A stretch of DNA of 64,000 nt, taken from NCBI GenBank assembly GCA_020634855.1, contig JACKAU010000002.1, positions 186,001-250,000 of the forward strand, given 5' to 3'. Shown piece after piece: positions 16,908-24,405 of this stretch (positions are counted from its first letter, which is position 1; each line of letters begins with the position of its first letter). This DNA comes from Anaerolineales bacterium (lineage in GTDB: Bacteria; Chloroflexota; Anaerolineae; 4572-78; J111). The translations under genes and the position numbers were made by a program. The notes under the pieces are model-generated. The model saw nothing but the letters and a program-made list of their open reading frames with translations, ran no database searches and was not told the DNA's origin.

Positions 16908-17477
16908 ATGATTCACACTTTTTTTTCCACCAATGAAGTTGGTCAAAGAAGTAGGGTAGAGCTGTCGACCGGTTCAGGCACAACTATCCAGTCGGGCATT
17001 ACTATTTTAACCAGCGATCAAGTGAGATACTCCTCCGTCTTTGTGATGCGGTATTCACGCGACGATGAGGTGTCTCAACCGGCCGTGGATACGTATCTCG
17101 ATCAGTTGCCGATCCAAATCCTTTTGGTTGAAGATGATGCGGCTGTACGCGAATTGTCGGCCCGAATATTGCGTTGGCATGGCTTCAAGGTTATCGAAGC
17201 AAATAACGGCGAACAGGCCCTCCATAGACTGGGCGACCCATCGGTCACTATTGATCTTTTGCTAACCGACATCGTCATGCCGCAAATGAGCGGTGAGGCC
17301 CTGGCTTTACAATTAAAAACAAGATTTCCTACCCTAAAGGTACTATTTACCTCCGGTTACAGTGATGATATTCTGCGCCGGCCGGATAAATGGGCCTTGG
17401 AAATTTCGTTTTTGCCGAAACCCTTCACGCCGACCAGTCTGGTTGAGCGAGTGCGGAAAATATTGAGCCAGACTTGA
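16908..17477 (+). CDS. Receiver-domain protein with a degenerate histidine-kinase tail at its N-terminus
   Basis: Residues about 69-187 are a normal receiver domain: acidic pair in LLVEDD, phospho-acceptor D121 in LLLTDIVMP, TSGYSDD and the lysine in FLPKPF. Residues 1-60 (FFSTNEVGQRSRVELSTGSG...) align by eye with the end of a histidine-kinase ATPase domain, where FFTTKEVGQGTGLGLSTVYG is typical, but the G2 glycines are lost. The gene therefore looks like the 3' end of a hybrid kinase that lost its catalytic part and kept the receiver. The N-terminal part may not fold. Confidence 0.8.
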   Translation: MIHTFFSTNEVGQRSRVELSTGSGTTIQSGITILTSDQVRYSSVFVMRYSRDDEVSQPAVDTYLDQLPIQILLVEDDAAVRELSARILRWHGFKVIEANNGEQALHRLGDPSVTIDLLLTDIVMPQMSGEALALQLKTRFPTLKVLFTSGYSDDILRRPDKWALEISFLPKPFTPTSLVERVRKILSQT

Positions 17478-17541
17478 CCCAGTTACTTGTCTAAGCGCCT
17501 TCGATCGACAGCCCACCCCCCAATTTCGAAAGGAACCCAAT

Positions 17542-18636
17542 ATGAACCAGATTAGTCATCCCGGCGCTTCACCTGTAGAGGTTGCTATTATCGGGGCCGG
17601 GCCAGTTGGCCTGGAGCTAGCGGTTGCGCTCAAGCAGGCCGGCGTAAATTATATCCACTTGGAAGCCAAACAAATCGGTTATACCATTTCTTGGTGGCCG
17701 CGCCAGACTAACTTCTTCAGTACTTCCGAGCGTATTGCCATCGCCGGAGTACCCATTCAAAACAACCACCAAGGGCGCATTACCGGTGAAGATTATCTAG
17801 CCTATCTCCGGGCTATTGTCGAGCAGTTTGACTTACGGGTCAATACGTATGAAACGGTCACAACGATTGAAAACGGCGAGGCGGGTTTTACACTCAAAAC
17901 CGAAGCGTTGACCGGACAGCACACGTACCAGGCCAAACGGGTTGTCATTGCCAAGGGCGACATGGATATGCCCAATCGGCTGAACATTCCGGGCGAAGAT
18001 TTACCCCACGTCACCCATTATTTTGATAATCCCCATACCTATTTTCGCCGGCGCTTGCTGGTCGTCGGCGGACGAAATTCGGCCGTTGAGGCGGCTCTCC
18101 GCTGCTGGCGGGCGGGGGCGGAGGTAGCCATAAGCTACCGCCGGCCGGTCTTCAGCGACCGGGTCAAAGAACATATTCGCCCCGATGTGTTAGCTCAAAT
18201 CGAAAATGGGACCATCACTTACTATCCAGAAACTATTCCGATAGAGATTACGCCCCATCACGTCGTACTCCAGCCCGTGCGCGATGGGCAATCCATTGAG
18301 GCCGAGCCGATCATTCACCCCACCGATTTTGTTCTGCTGGCCACCGGTTTTCGGGCCGATATGCGGTTATATGAATTGGCCGGCGTCAATTTGGAAAGCG
18401 TCCGAGGTGTACCCCACTTTAATCCCGAAACAATGGAAACAAACGTCCCCGGTCTTTATATCGCCGGAACCACAGCAGCCGGCATATTTCAAGACCAGTA
18501 TCGCTTATTTATTGAAAACAGCCACGATCATGTCGTCAAAGTGGTCAAAGCGATTACCGGCCGGCCGCCGGAAAGAATCGGGACAATCCCAGCTCGAAAC
18601 TATGAACTTGCCTTGGAAAAATTCGACGCCAATTGA
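17542..18636 (+). CDS. YpdA-like FAD/NAD(P)-dependent oxidoreductase
   Basis: The 364-residue flavoprotein has an N-terminal FAD-binding motif (IGAGPVGLE, about 17-25), a YTISWWPRQTNFFST segment typical of YpdA-type proteins, a second dinucleotide motif (VVGGRNSAVEAALR) and a C-terminal GLYIAGT FAD contact. YpdA is the bacillithiol-disulfide reductase in Firmicutes, and related proteins without bacillithiol act on other thiols or have unknown targets. No CxxC active-site pair is seen. It starts 64 bases after the receiver gene. Confidence 0.85.
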   Translation: MNQISHPGASPVEVAIIGAGPVGLELAVALKQAGVNYIHLEAKQIGYTISWWPRQTNFFSTSERIAIAGVPIQNNHQGRITGEDYLAYLRAIVEQFDLRVNTYETVTTIENGEAGFTLKTEALTGQHTYQAKRVVIAKGDMDMPNRLNIPGEDLPHVTHYFDNPHTYFRRRLLVVGGRNSAVEAALRCWRAGAEVAISYRRPVFSDRVKEHIRPDVLAQIENGTITYYPETIPIEITPHHVVLQPVRDGQSIEAEPIIHPTDFVLLATGFRADMRLYELAGVNLESVRGVPHFNPETMETNVPGLYIAGTTAAGIFQDQYRLFIENSHDHVVKVVKAITGRPPERIGTIPARNYELALEKFDAN

Positions 18637-18797
18637 GTAAGTGTGGCGTCCCCTGACTCGTCATTTGTGACTTTTGGGCAAATTTTTAAGTACTTTCTTC
18701 CTCTAAATTAAGGACTTTTTTCCCTTACCAAAAATCAAATAATGTCGTATCCTTAAAGAAACCACTCTTTTAGTTAATATCGAATGGGAGACCTGAG

Positions 18798-19112
18798 ATG
18801 ATAAAACACAAACAAGCAATTCAATCGACCGTTTCAGCCATCTTGTTAGCCCTCTTTTTAACTCTAATCCCCCTTACTTTCTCCGATCATATCGACGCCG
18901 ATTCATCTCGCGTTCATAGAAATGACTCGCTCAAACAACCTGGGCTACTGACTCTGCTCCATCCCAATAATGTCTCCATCGATTTGGCTGCAACAGAAGC
19001 CGGACCAAGTGACGATATGTCGCCGCTAATGGGGCTATTAGCCGGCGGTTTTGGGGTAGCGGTCGTCGGTACGGTCTCAATAATCGTACTGCGGTTAGGG
19101 CCGGAAAGGTAG
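18798..19112 (+). CDS. Small exported or membrane protein, hypothetical
   Basis: The 104-residue protein begins with a basic stretch and a hydrophobic helix (VSAILLALFLTLIPLTF), like a signal peptide or anchor, and ends with a Gly-rich hydrophobic helix (LMGLLAGGFGVAVVGTVSIIVL) and a short basic tail. This two-helix layout suggests a short extracytoplasmic loop. No family is recognised. The ATG is preceded by GGGAGACCTGAG. Confidence 0.55.
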   Translation: MIKHKQAIQSTVSAILLALFLTLIPLTFSDHIDADSSRVHRNDSLKQPGLLTLLHPNNVSIDLAATEAGPSDDMSPLMGLLAGGFGVAVVGTVSIIVLRLGPER

Positions 19113-19167
19113 CCTGTCTAGCAGATTTAACCTCTGTAACCTCGCCTGAATTTTCACCGAAATCAGT

Positions 19168-19196
19168 TTGACAACCCACAATGCTTGTGATATACT
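19168..19196 (+). promoter_or_regulatory. Near-consensus promoter upstream of the RNA block
   Basis: TTGACA (19168-19173), a 17-base spacer and TATACT (19191-19196) give a strong promoter. Transcription would start about 19203, in a stretch with no credible protein gene. Confidence 0.8.
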
Positions 19197-19202
19197 TACT
19201 CT

Positions 19203-19377
19203 TCGTTGAGCCAAGTGTACTAATAACAACGCAGGCAAATCTCTAAAGAAGATGAACTTTCTCGTAAATTTTCGTAAGAGCTGGTTAGTTGGATGGTATA
19301 CTTACCGTGCCTATCTTTGAAGGCCGTATTGAAGCGGAGTAAAAGATAGGCGTGGGAACAAATCTCACGCTTTTTTA
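19203..19377 (+). ncRNA. Candidate small RNA between a promoter and a terminator
   Basis: The stretch from the promoter above to an intrinsic terminator is about 175 bases. It contains a perfect 10-bp stem, GCCTATCTTT (19309-19318) with AAAGATAGGC (19342-19351), directly before the terminator stem. The word CAAATCTC occurs twice. No known RNA family could be assigned, and 6S RNA was considered and rejected. Its own promoter and terminator argue for a discrete transcript. Confidence 0.45.
19350..19377 (+). terminator. Intrinsic terminator of the candidate sRNA
   Basis: GCGTGGGA pairs with TCTCACGC (one G-U pair) around a 5-base loop, followed by six T. It lies 23 bases before tRNA-Arg. Confidence 0.8.
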
Positions 19378-19399
19378 TTGTAAAATTTAGGTCTCCCAT

Positions 19400-19472
19400 G
19401 TCTCCGTAGCTCAGTGGATAGAGCGTTTGGTTGCGGACCAAAAGGCCGTAGGTTCGAATCCTACCGGGGACG
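19400..19472 (+). tRNA. tRNA-Arg (anticodon GCG)
   Basis: A full cloverleaf is visible: acceptor GTCTCCG with CGGGGAC (one G-U pair), D arm GCTC...GAGC, anticodon stem TTTGG/CCAAA with loop TTGCGGA (anticodon GCG, codon CGC), and T arm GTAGG TTCGAAT CCTAC. CCA is not encoded. A GCG anticodon is unusual, because most bacteria read CGC with an inosine-modified ACG tRNA. Confidence 0.95.
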
Positions 19473-19477
19473 CCTAA

Positions 19478-19499
19478 AAAACGGACATTGTCTGTTTTG
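19478..19499 (+). terminator. Hairpin after tRNA-Arg
   Basis: AAAACGGAC and GTCTGTTTT form a 9-bp stem with one G-U pair and a 3-base loop, just downstream of tRNA-Arg. It probably ends the tRNA transcript before rnpB. Confidence 0.65.
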
Positions 19500-19517
19500 G
19501 GAATTATTACTAAGTTT

Positions 19518-19932
19518 GATTTCTTGAGATAAGAGAACCGTCGCTGCTCAACCCTAGTTGAGTAGAGGAACTTCCCGACTCTCAGCCTCAACACGAGGCA
19601 AGATCGCCTCACGAAACAGTAAGTGAGGGCAAAGCGTCGCAAGGCGTCTTTGACTACAACCGCAACAGAAAGCAAGTCAGCCCTGAATAGATTGAGGGGT
19701 GATGAGTGAAACGGTAGGGTAAGAGCCTACCAGCGGCCCTGGTAACAAGGTCGGCTAGGCGAGCGTGCGGTCGAGAGCAAGGTGAGTGGGCCAGGCTGTG
19801 GTTTGGTCTCACCGCAGCGACAATGGTGAGCCAAAGTAACACTTTGTAAGCCAAACGTCGCCAGGCTTTTATAAGCCTGAGACAGATGACGGTTAAAACA
19901 GAATCGGGGGTATTCACCTTATCCAAGAAATC
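19518..19932 (+). ncRNA. rnpB: RNase P RNA, bacterial class A
   Basis: The catalytic RNA of RNase P, which removes 5' leaders from tRNA precursors. Recognised by GAGGAA...GACTC near the 5' end, an ACAGAAAG segment near 19668, the conserved block GAAACGGTAGGGTAAGAGCC, then CAGCGGCCCTGGTAAC, GTCGGCTAGG and ACAGAATCGGGG near the 3' end. The ends pair as helix P1: GATTTCTTG...GATAAG (19518 on) with CTTATCCAAGAAATC (ending 19932). Helix P4 differs from the usual sequence: the 5' strand is AACTTCCCGA rather than AAGTCCGGG, and the 3' strand changes to match. The bulged U is kept. Confidence 0.95.
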
Positions 19933-19943
19933 GGCGCATTCGA

Positions 19944-20015
19944 TGCGGGGTGGAGCAGAGGCAGCTCGCCAGGCTCATAACCTGGAGGTCGGGGGTTCGA
20001 ATCCCTCCCCCGCTA
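19944..20015 (+). tRNA. tRNA-Met (anticodon CAT), probably the initiator
   Basis: Acceptor GCGGGG pairs with CCCCGC, and the outer position 1-72 is a T-T mismatch, an initiator trait (usually C-A). The GTGGAGCAG start and the GGCTCATAACC anticodon arm also match initiators. The anticodon stem is CCAGG/CCTGG, so the usual three G-C pairs at 29-31/39-41 are here A-T, G-C, G-C. The D loop is short (AGAGGCA). CCA is not encoded. Confidence 0.9.
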
Positions 20016-20030
20016 CTCTTCTAAACACTT

Positions 20031-20103
20031 AGGGGTGTAGCTCAATTGGCAGAGCGTCGGTCTCCAAAACCGAAGGTTGCGGGTTCGATTCCTGCCACCC
20101 CTG
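20031..20103 (+). tRNA. tRNA-Trp (anticodon CCA)
   Basis: Acceptor AGGGGTG pairs with CACCCCT. The anticodon stem TCGGT/ACCGA closes loop CTCCAAA with anticodon CCA for UGG. The T arm is GCGGG TTCGATT CCTGC. It lies 15 bases after tRNA-Met and 4 before tRNA-Gly, so the three are probably one transcript. Confidence 0.96.
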
Positions 20104-20105
20104 TT

Positions 20106-20181
<76 letters not shown>

Positions 20182-20186
20182 TTCTT

Positions 20187-20219
20187 AAAAAGTCACACGT
20201 AAACCGTGTGACTTTTTTT
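20187..20219 (+). terminator. Intrinsic terminator of the tRNA block
   Basis: AAAAAGTCACACG pairs with CGTGTGACTTTTTTT around a 5-base loop, a textbook terminator 7 bases after tRNA-Gly. Confidence 0.95.
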
Positions 20220-20297
20220 GTTTTGGTATCTTTCTCAGTTACCTGGGCGGCTGTCGCTTAATCCATAGTAATGTAAGTCCTTCAGCCGTTTTGGTAG

Positions 20298-20343
20298 TTG
20301 ACACTTGTTTATAAGTAAGGTATTATCACCGCACACGTGTGTG
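20298..20343 (+). promoter_or_regulatory. lacI-type regulator promoter with overlapping operator
   Basis: TTGACA (20298-20303), a 17-base spacer and TATTAT (20321-20326) are followed by the palindrome CACACGTGTG (20332-20341) at the expected transcription start. The same core appears at 23836-23851 in front of the importer operon. Binding there would block RNA polymerase, so the regulator is probably autoregulated. Confidence 0.85.
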
Positions 20344-20398
20344 TTCCCTCAAAGCAAATTTATAAGTCCAACGATGGAATTCTCGACGAGGCTGACCG

Positions 20399-21403
20399 AT
20401 GCAGGTAACGATTAAAGATATTGCCAAGGTTGCAGGGGTTTCCCATACAACGGTTTCTAGAGCGCTACGCGGACATCCATCGATCAGTGCTGAAACGACC
20501 CGCCATATTCAACAATTGGCGGAACAGATGGGGTATGTCCCCAGCGCCGTGGCCCAAAGCCTCCATTCGCGACAGACATTTACCATTGGTATGGTGGTCA
20601 CAACTATCGCCGATCCGTTTCTGCCACAGGTGGTGGAAGGGGTCGAGAAGGTTGCCCAGGCAGCCGGTTACAGCGTTTTTCTGATGTCCTCGCACAATGA
20701 TCCGGAGCAAGAATTGACGGTAGTTGAAACCTTGCAGCGACGGCGCGTCGATGCGATCATTGTGACCGCGTCTCGGGTGGGAAGCTTATACGGGGATCAG
20801 CTTGAGCGTATTCAAGTGCCCATCGTCCTCATCAACAATCAGGAAAATGGCGAATTCCTTCATTCGATTGCAGTGGATGACGTTCAAGGGGCTAGGTTAG
20901 CCACAGAACATCTAATTGAGGTGGGCCATCGACGCATTGGTTTTGTTGGCCTGCTCACCCGCCCGAAATCGAACGTGCATCGTTTGTTGGGGTATCAGGC
21001 GGCGCTTGAAAAAGCCGGCATCCCCCAGGACCCCGACCTAATTTTTCTGCCGCCCCCTAACGATGATTTCCAATGCGGTGAACTGGCGTTGTCGTTACAC
21101 CTTAAGCACCAGGTAACAGCCGTTTTATGCTATAATGATATTACGGCCATTGGATTACTAACCACATGCCGGCGACATCAAATCGCTGTGCCTCAAGATC
21201 TTAGTATTGTTGGATTTGATGATATCGAAGCTGCTCAATACGTGTCTCCACCGCTGACCACCATTCGCCAACCTCGCTTACGGATGGGAGAACTTGCGAT
21301 GCGGATGATTCTTGATTTGTTAAATAAAAAAAGTGTTAGGGATCAACTATTACCCGGCGAACTCATTGTTCGCGAGTCCACTTTACCAATTTACCCTAAT
21401 TAG
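20399..21403 (+). CDS. LacI-family transcriptional regulator of the inositol regulon
   Basis: The 334-residue protein has an N-terminal LacI helix-turn-helix (TIKDIAKVAGVSHTTVSRAL, about 3-22) and hinge helix, then a periplasmic-binding-protein-like effector domain (GMVVTTIADPFLPQVVEG, DDVQGARLATEHL, GFDDIEAAQYVSPPLTTIRQP). It should repress from the two CACACGTGTG operators at 20332 and 23836 and release on an inositol-pathway ligand. The ligand is inferred from the neighbouring genes, since classical iol repressors of other bacteria are often of DeoR or RpiR type. It starts a short transcript with iolG. Confidence 0.92.
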   Translation: MQVTIKDIAKVAGVSHTTVSRALRGHPSISAETTRHIQQLAEQMGYVPSAVAQSLHSRQTFTIGMVVTTIADPFLPQVVEGVEKVAQAAGYSVFLMSSHNDPEQELTVVETLQRRRVDAIIVTASRVGSLYGDQLERIQVPIVLINNQENGEFLHSIAVDDVQGARLATEHLIEVGHRRIGFVGLLTRPKSNVHRLLGYQAALEKAGIPQDPDLIFLPPPNDDFQCGELALSLHLKHQVTAVLCYNDITAIGLLTTCRRHQIAVPQDLSIVGFDDIEAAQYVSPPLTTIRQPRLRMGELAMRMILDLLNKKSVRDQLLPGELIVRESTLPIYPN

Positions 21404-21435
21404 TAAACCATATATAAGAAAGGATGATGTCACCG

Positions 21436-22455
21436 ATGACAGACTCTCTTAACGTCGGTATAATTGGCGCCGGTAGAATCGGTCAGGTTCACGCCGAAAT
21501 TTTGGCCTACCGCATTCCTACGGTCAATGTCTTGGCTGTGTCCGATGTTATTTTGGCCGCGGCTGACAAATGTGCGACTACCTATCAAATCCCGGCCGCG
21601 TTTAGCGATCATCGGGCCATTTTAGACAATCCCGAGATCGATGCGGTGGTTATCTGCTCCAGCACCGATACCCATGCCCAATTTATTACCGAAGCAGCTC
21701 AAGCAGGAAAGCATATCTTTTGTGAAAAGCCGATTGCGCTGGATTTAAAGACCATCGATCAAGCGCTTGGCGCCGTTGAGCAGAATGGCGTCAAGCTGCA
21801 AGTAGGCTTCAACCGTCGCTTCGATCCCAATTTTAAACACGTTCGCGATGCGGTGGCGGCTGGTGAGATTGGCGAACCACGCCTGGTGCATATCATTAGC
21901 CGCGATCCGGCTCCCCCGCCGATTAGTTACGTCAAGGTCTCAGGGGGAATGTTCCTGGATATGACCATCCATGATTTTGATATGGCCCGCTATCTCATCG
22001 ACAGTGAAGTTGAGGAAATCTTTGCGACCGGCGGCGTTATGGTCGATCCGGCCATTGGTGAAGCTGGGGATGTCGATACAGCCGTTATCACCTTACGCTA
22101 TGCCAACGGCGTCATCGGCACGATTGATAACTGTCGCCAGGCCGTTTATGGTTACGATCAGCGTATTGAGGTTTTTGGCTCGAAAGGCAATCTGGTGGCG
22201 GCCAACAACGTTCCCCATCGGGTGACCCACAGCAACGCCGCGGGCGTGCATACGGCGCTGCCCCTGAATTTCTTTATAGAGCGGTACGCTCAAGCCTACA
22301 TCGATGAGTTAAAGGCGTTTGTCCAAGCTGTCGTTGAAGATACGCCCCCGCCGGTCACCGGCCTCGATGGGCGAATACCGGTGGTGATGGGGCTGGCCGC
22401 CGGGAAGTCATATCAGGAAAATAGGCCGGTGAAATTGAGTGAAGTTGGGGGATAG
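21436..22455 (+). CDS. iolG: Gfo/Idh/MocA oxidoreductase, inositol 2-dehydrogenase
   Basis: The roughly 339-residue protein has the N-terminal NAD-binding motif IIGAGRIGQVHAE, the family's CEKPIAL signature with catalytic lysine, and a C-terminal sheet domain with DMTIHDFDMARYL, where the histidine is catalytic in inositol dehydrogenases. It should oxidise myo-inositol to scyllo-inosose, the first catabolic step. The ATG at 21436 is favoured because an in-frame ATG at 21424 overlaps the AAAGGA ribosome site. It is 32 bases from the regulator gene, so the two are likely cotranscribed. Confidence 0.88.
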   Translation: MTDSLNVGIIGAGRIGQVHAEILAYRIPTVNVLAVSDVILAAADKCATTYQIPAAFSDHRAILDNPEIDAVVICSSTDTHAQFITEAAQAGKHIFCEKPIALDLKTIDQALGAVEQNGVKLQVGFNRRFDPNFKHVRDAVAAGEIGEPRLVHIISRDPAPPPISYVKVSGGMFLDMTIHDFDMARYLIDSEVEEIFATGGVMVDPAIGEAGDVDTAVITLRYANGVIGTIDNCRQAVYGYDQRIEVFGSKGNLVAANNVPHRVTHSNAAGVHTALPLNFFIERYAQAYIDELKAFVQAVVEDTPPPVTGLDGRIPVVMGLAAGKSYQENRPVKLSEVGG

Positions 22456-22458
22456 AGG

Positions 22459-22532
22459 GTGAGACTGGAGATTAGAGATTGGAGATTAGGAGATAGTTGT
22501 ACGTCAGTCTCCCAATCCCCTAACCTCTCAAT
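22459..22532. repeat. Word-repeat hairpin (word GAGATTGG)
   Basis: The left arm repeats GGAGATTAGAGATTGGAGATTAGG; the right arm holds the reverse complement as CAGTCTCCCAATCCCCTAACCTCTC. It fills the gap between convergent iolG and ino1 and may act as a two-way terminator. The same word recurs at 36606-36684. Confidence 0.65.
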
Positions 22533-22536
22533 TTAC

Positions 22537-23661
22537 TTATTCTGGCGACTCGATATCTTTGGAAATGGTGGGGGATAGGTTTATCGTTTCTTCTTGACCG
22601 GCAATGAAGGCTTCCAGGCGATCCAGTGCCTCATCATCGGAGTATTGCACCGGCGGCGATTTCATAAAGTAGGCGGATGGCGCCAGCAATGAGCCACCGA
22701 TACCGCGATCCATGGCCAATTTAGCGCAGCGCACCGCGTCGATGACCACGCCGGCCGAGTTGGGGCTGTCCCAGACCTCTAATTTGAGTTCCAAGTTGAG
22801 CGGTACATCGCCAAAGGTACGGCCTTCCAACCGGATGTGGGCCCATTTGCGGTCGGTCAGCCAAGGGACGTAATCGCTGGGGCCGATGTAAACATCCTGT
22901 TCGGGGAGTTGGTAATCAAGCTGCGACGTGACGGCGTTGGTTTTAGAGATTTTTTTGCTTTCTAACCGTTCGCGTTCGAGCATATTGTAAAAATCCATAT
23001 TGCCGCCGACATTGAGCTGGCTGGTCCGTTCAATCCGCACGCCGCGATCACGGAATAGGCGGGTCAAAACCCGATGGACGATGGTCGCGCCGACCTGGCT
23101 TTTGATATCATCGCCCACGATGGGCAGGCGCTGGTCTTCAAATCGCTGCTGCCAATACCGCTCGCGGGCAATAAATACCGGTACACAGTTGACAAAGCCG
23201 CAACCGGCTTTAAGAATCTGCTCGACATACCATTTGGTCGCCATCTCCGAACCGACCGGGAGGTAGCTGATAACAATGTCCGTTTTCGTTTCCTTTAGAA
23301 TTCCGACGATGTCATCGGTGGGGCCGGGGGCCTTTTTGACTTTTTGACTAACATACTTACCAAGGCCGTCGTGGGTCATGCCGCGATAGACAGGAACGTC
23401 CAGGTGAGGGACGTCGGCAAATTTGATGGTGTTGTTGGGTTCAACCCAGATGGCTTCCGAAAGGTCCTTGCCGACTTTGTTTTGATCGACATCGAAGGCA
23501 GCGGTAAACTCTATGTCGCCGACATGGTAACCGCCTAACTCAACATGCATCAATCCGGGGACAAATTCGTCTTTAGGCGCATTGCCATAAAAGGTCACGC
23601 CTTGAACCAACGATGAAGCGCAGTTGCCAACGCCGATGATCGCCACACGAACTTTGCTCAT
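22537..23661 (-). CDS. ino1: myo-Inositol-1-phosphate synthase
   Basis: The 374-residue protein is the short prokaryotic type. It has an N-terminal NAD-binding GVGNCASSLVQG, the DIVISYLPVGSEMATKWY strand, the GDDIKSQVGAT segment and the LNVGGNMDFYNM active-site motif. It converts glucose-6-phosphate to inositol-1-phosphate, the first step in making inositol and inositol lipids. It is an anabolic gene inside a catabolic cluster, divergent from the importer operon and next to the same operator, which suggests opposite control of synthesis and uptake. The start follows AAAGGAG. Confidence 0.95.
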   Translation of the reverse strand: MSKVRVAIIGVGNCASSLVQGVTFYGNAPKDEFVPGLMHVELGGYHVGDIEFTAAFDVDQNKVGKDLSEAIWVEPNNTIKFADVPHLDVPVYRGMTHDGLGKYVSQKVKKAPGPTDDIVGILKETKTDIVISYLPVGSEMATKWYVEQILKAGCGFVNCVPVFIARERYWQQRFEDQRLPIVGDDIKSQVGATIVHRVLTRLFRDRGVRIERTSQLNVGGNMDFYNMLERERLESKKISKTNAVTSQLDYQLPEQDVYIGPSDYVPWLTDRKWAHIRLEGRTFGDVPLNLELKLEVWDSPNSAGVVIDAVRCAKLAMDRGIGGSLLAPSAYFMKSPPVQYSDDEALDRLEAFIAGQEETINLSPTISKDIESPE

Positions 23662-23714
23662 TAAAAAGCTCCTTTGTAATGATTGTTATTTTGGGCTAAA
23701 ATTTTAGGATGGGG

Positions 23715-23742
23715 AGTATACCACGCGAAAATAGTTTGTGAA
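23715..23742 (-). promoter_or_regulatory. Probable ino1 promoter
   Basis: On the minus strand TTCACA (23737-23742), 16 bases, then TATACT (23715-23720) preceded by TGG, an extended -10. It starts transcription about 50 bases before the ino1 ATG and lies about 95 bases from the palindromic operator. Confidence 0.6.
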
Positions 23743-23794
23743 AGTTGTCATAAAATACATTTGGAAATTCGCCGAAAAAGGATAAAATTAAGAG

Positions 23795-23851
23795 TTGACT
23801 CCTTAAAAATAGTGTGTTATAATCCAGAATAATCTATGCACACGTGTGCAT
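23795..23851 (+). promoter_or_regulatory. Importer operon promoter with 16-bp LacI-type operator
   Basis: TTGACT (23795-23800), a 17-base spacer and TATAAT (23818-23823) form a near-perfect promoter. The perfect palindrome ATGCACACGTGTGCAT (23836-23851) covers the early transcribed region. It shares its core with the operator at lacI, so the same regulator should repress both. Confidence 0.9.
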
Positions 23852-24170
23852 CGCCCCCACTCCGATTTTCAACATTTACCGCCAATTATGGTTTTGCCAA
23901 TGAAAGGTTTGTCGCCGATGACAGCTATTTGCCATTCTAGATCGAGCGCCGCTCACCAAAACCTCCTGTTGCCTGAAATTTGTTACTCTTCCCCAAAAAA
24001 ATTTTTTTTACCTCACGTTCGCTGTCATGAAACCATTACAAGATAACGAGATAGTTGGGAAAATGAGGTCTACCGTAGCAGAAAGACTCACTAATAGCCG
24101 GCCTACTTTAGGAATAGATCTACGACATCTTAAAATAGGGCGATTTGGAGTCTCGGTAAATCCAAATTCT

Positions 24171-24218
24171 GGAGCAACATTGCTTTGCTTTGTCGGTTAA
24201 AGTAAACTTTGACGCTCC
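24171..24218 (+). repeat. Small cloverleaf repeat, copy 1
   Basis: The element starts GGAGCAACATTGC and ends AAAGTAAACTTTGACGCTCC. Its ends GGAGC and GCTCC are inverted. A second copy with a shared 3' half lies at 46235-46284. In this copy the first internal hairpin is imperfect. Confidence 0.7.
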
Positions 24219-24344
24219 TGATCGGCCCAAAATTGGATCGACTGAATCTGCTATTTTAGATAAAATGGTGTCAATGCCCGCCCAATTGTACGATTTTTAC
24301 GGTTATACCAAGGCCGGGCAGGAAAGGAGGACAGTGTCAGGGCT

Positions 24345-24405
24345 AATCTAAAAACCGCAGCACCTTGAGTAGACCGAGGAATGAGGTTAGATTGAAGGGG
24401 CGGTT
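24345..24405 (+). promoter_or_regulatory. Possible H-type pseudoknot in the importer leader
   Basis: AATCTAA (24345-24351) can pair with TTAGATT (24387-24393), and AACCGC (24353-24358) with GCGGTT (24400-24405). The interleaved order 1-2-1'-2' is that of a pseudoknot. It is about 90 bases before the first gene of the operon. No known riboswitch class was recognised. Confidence 0.35.

Noticed and set aside
19203..19377. 6S RNA as identity of the candidate small RNA
   Set aside because: The 5' and 3' ends do not pair to make the long closing stem and central bubble of 6S RNA.
19220..19675. Minus-strand frame of 151 codons across tRNA-Arg
   Set aside because: It reads through the tRNA and rnpB 5' region and contains the well-known false peptide GVPGRIRTYGLLVRNQ made from antisense tRNA sequence.
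19654..19926. Minus-strand frame of 90 codons
   Set aside because: It is antisense to the RNase P RNA, whose structure explains the conservation.
23846..24046. 66-codon frame in the importer leader
   Set aside because: No ribosome site, odd composition and no recognisable motif; it begins inside the operator palindrome.
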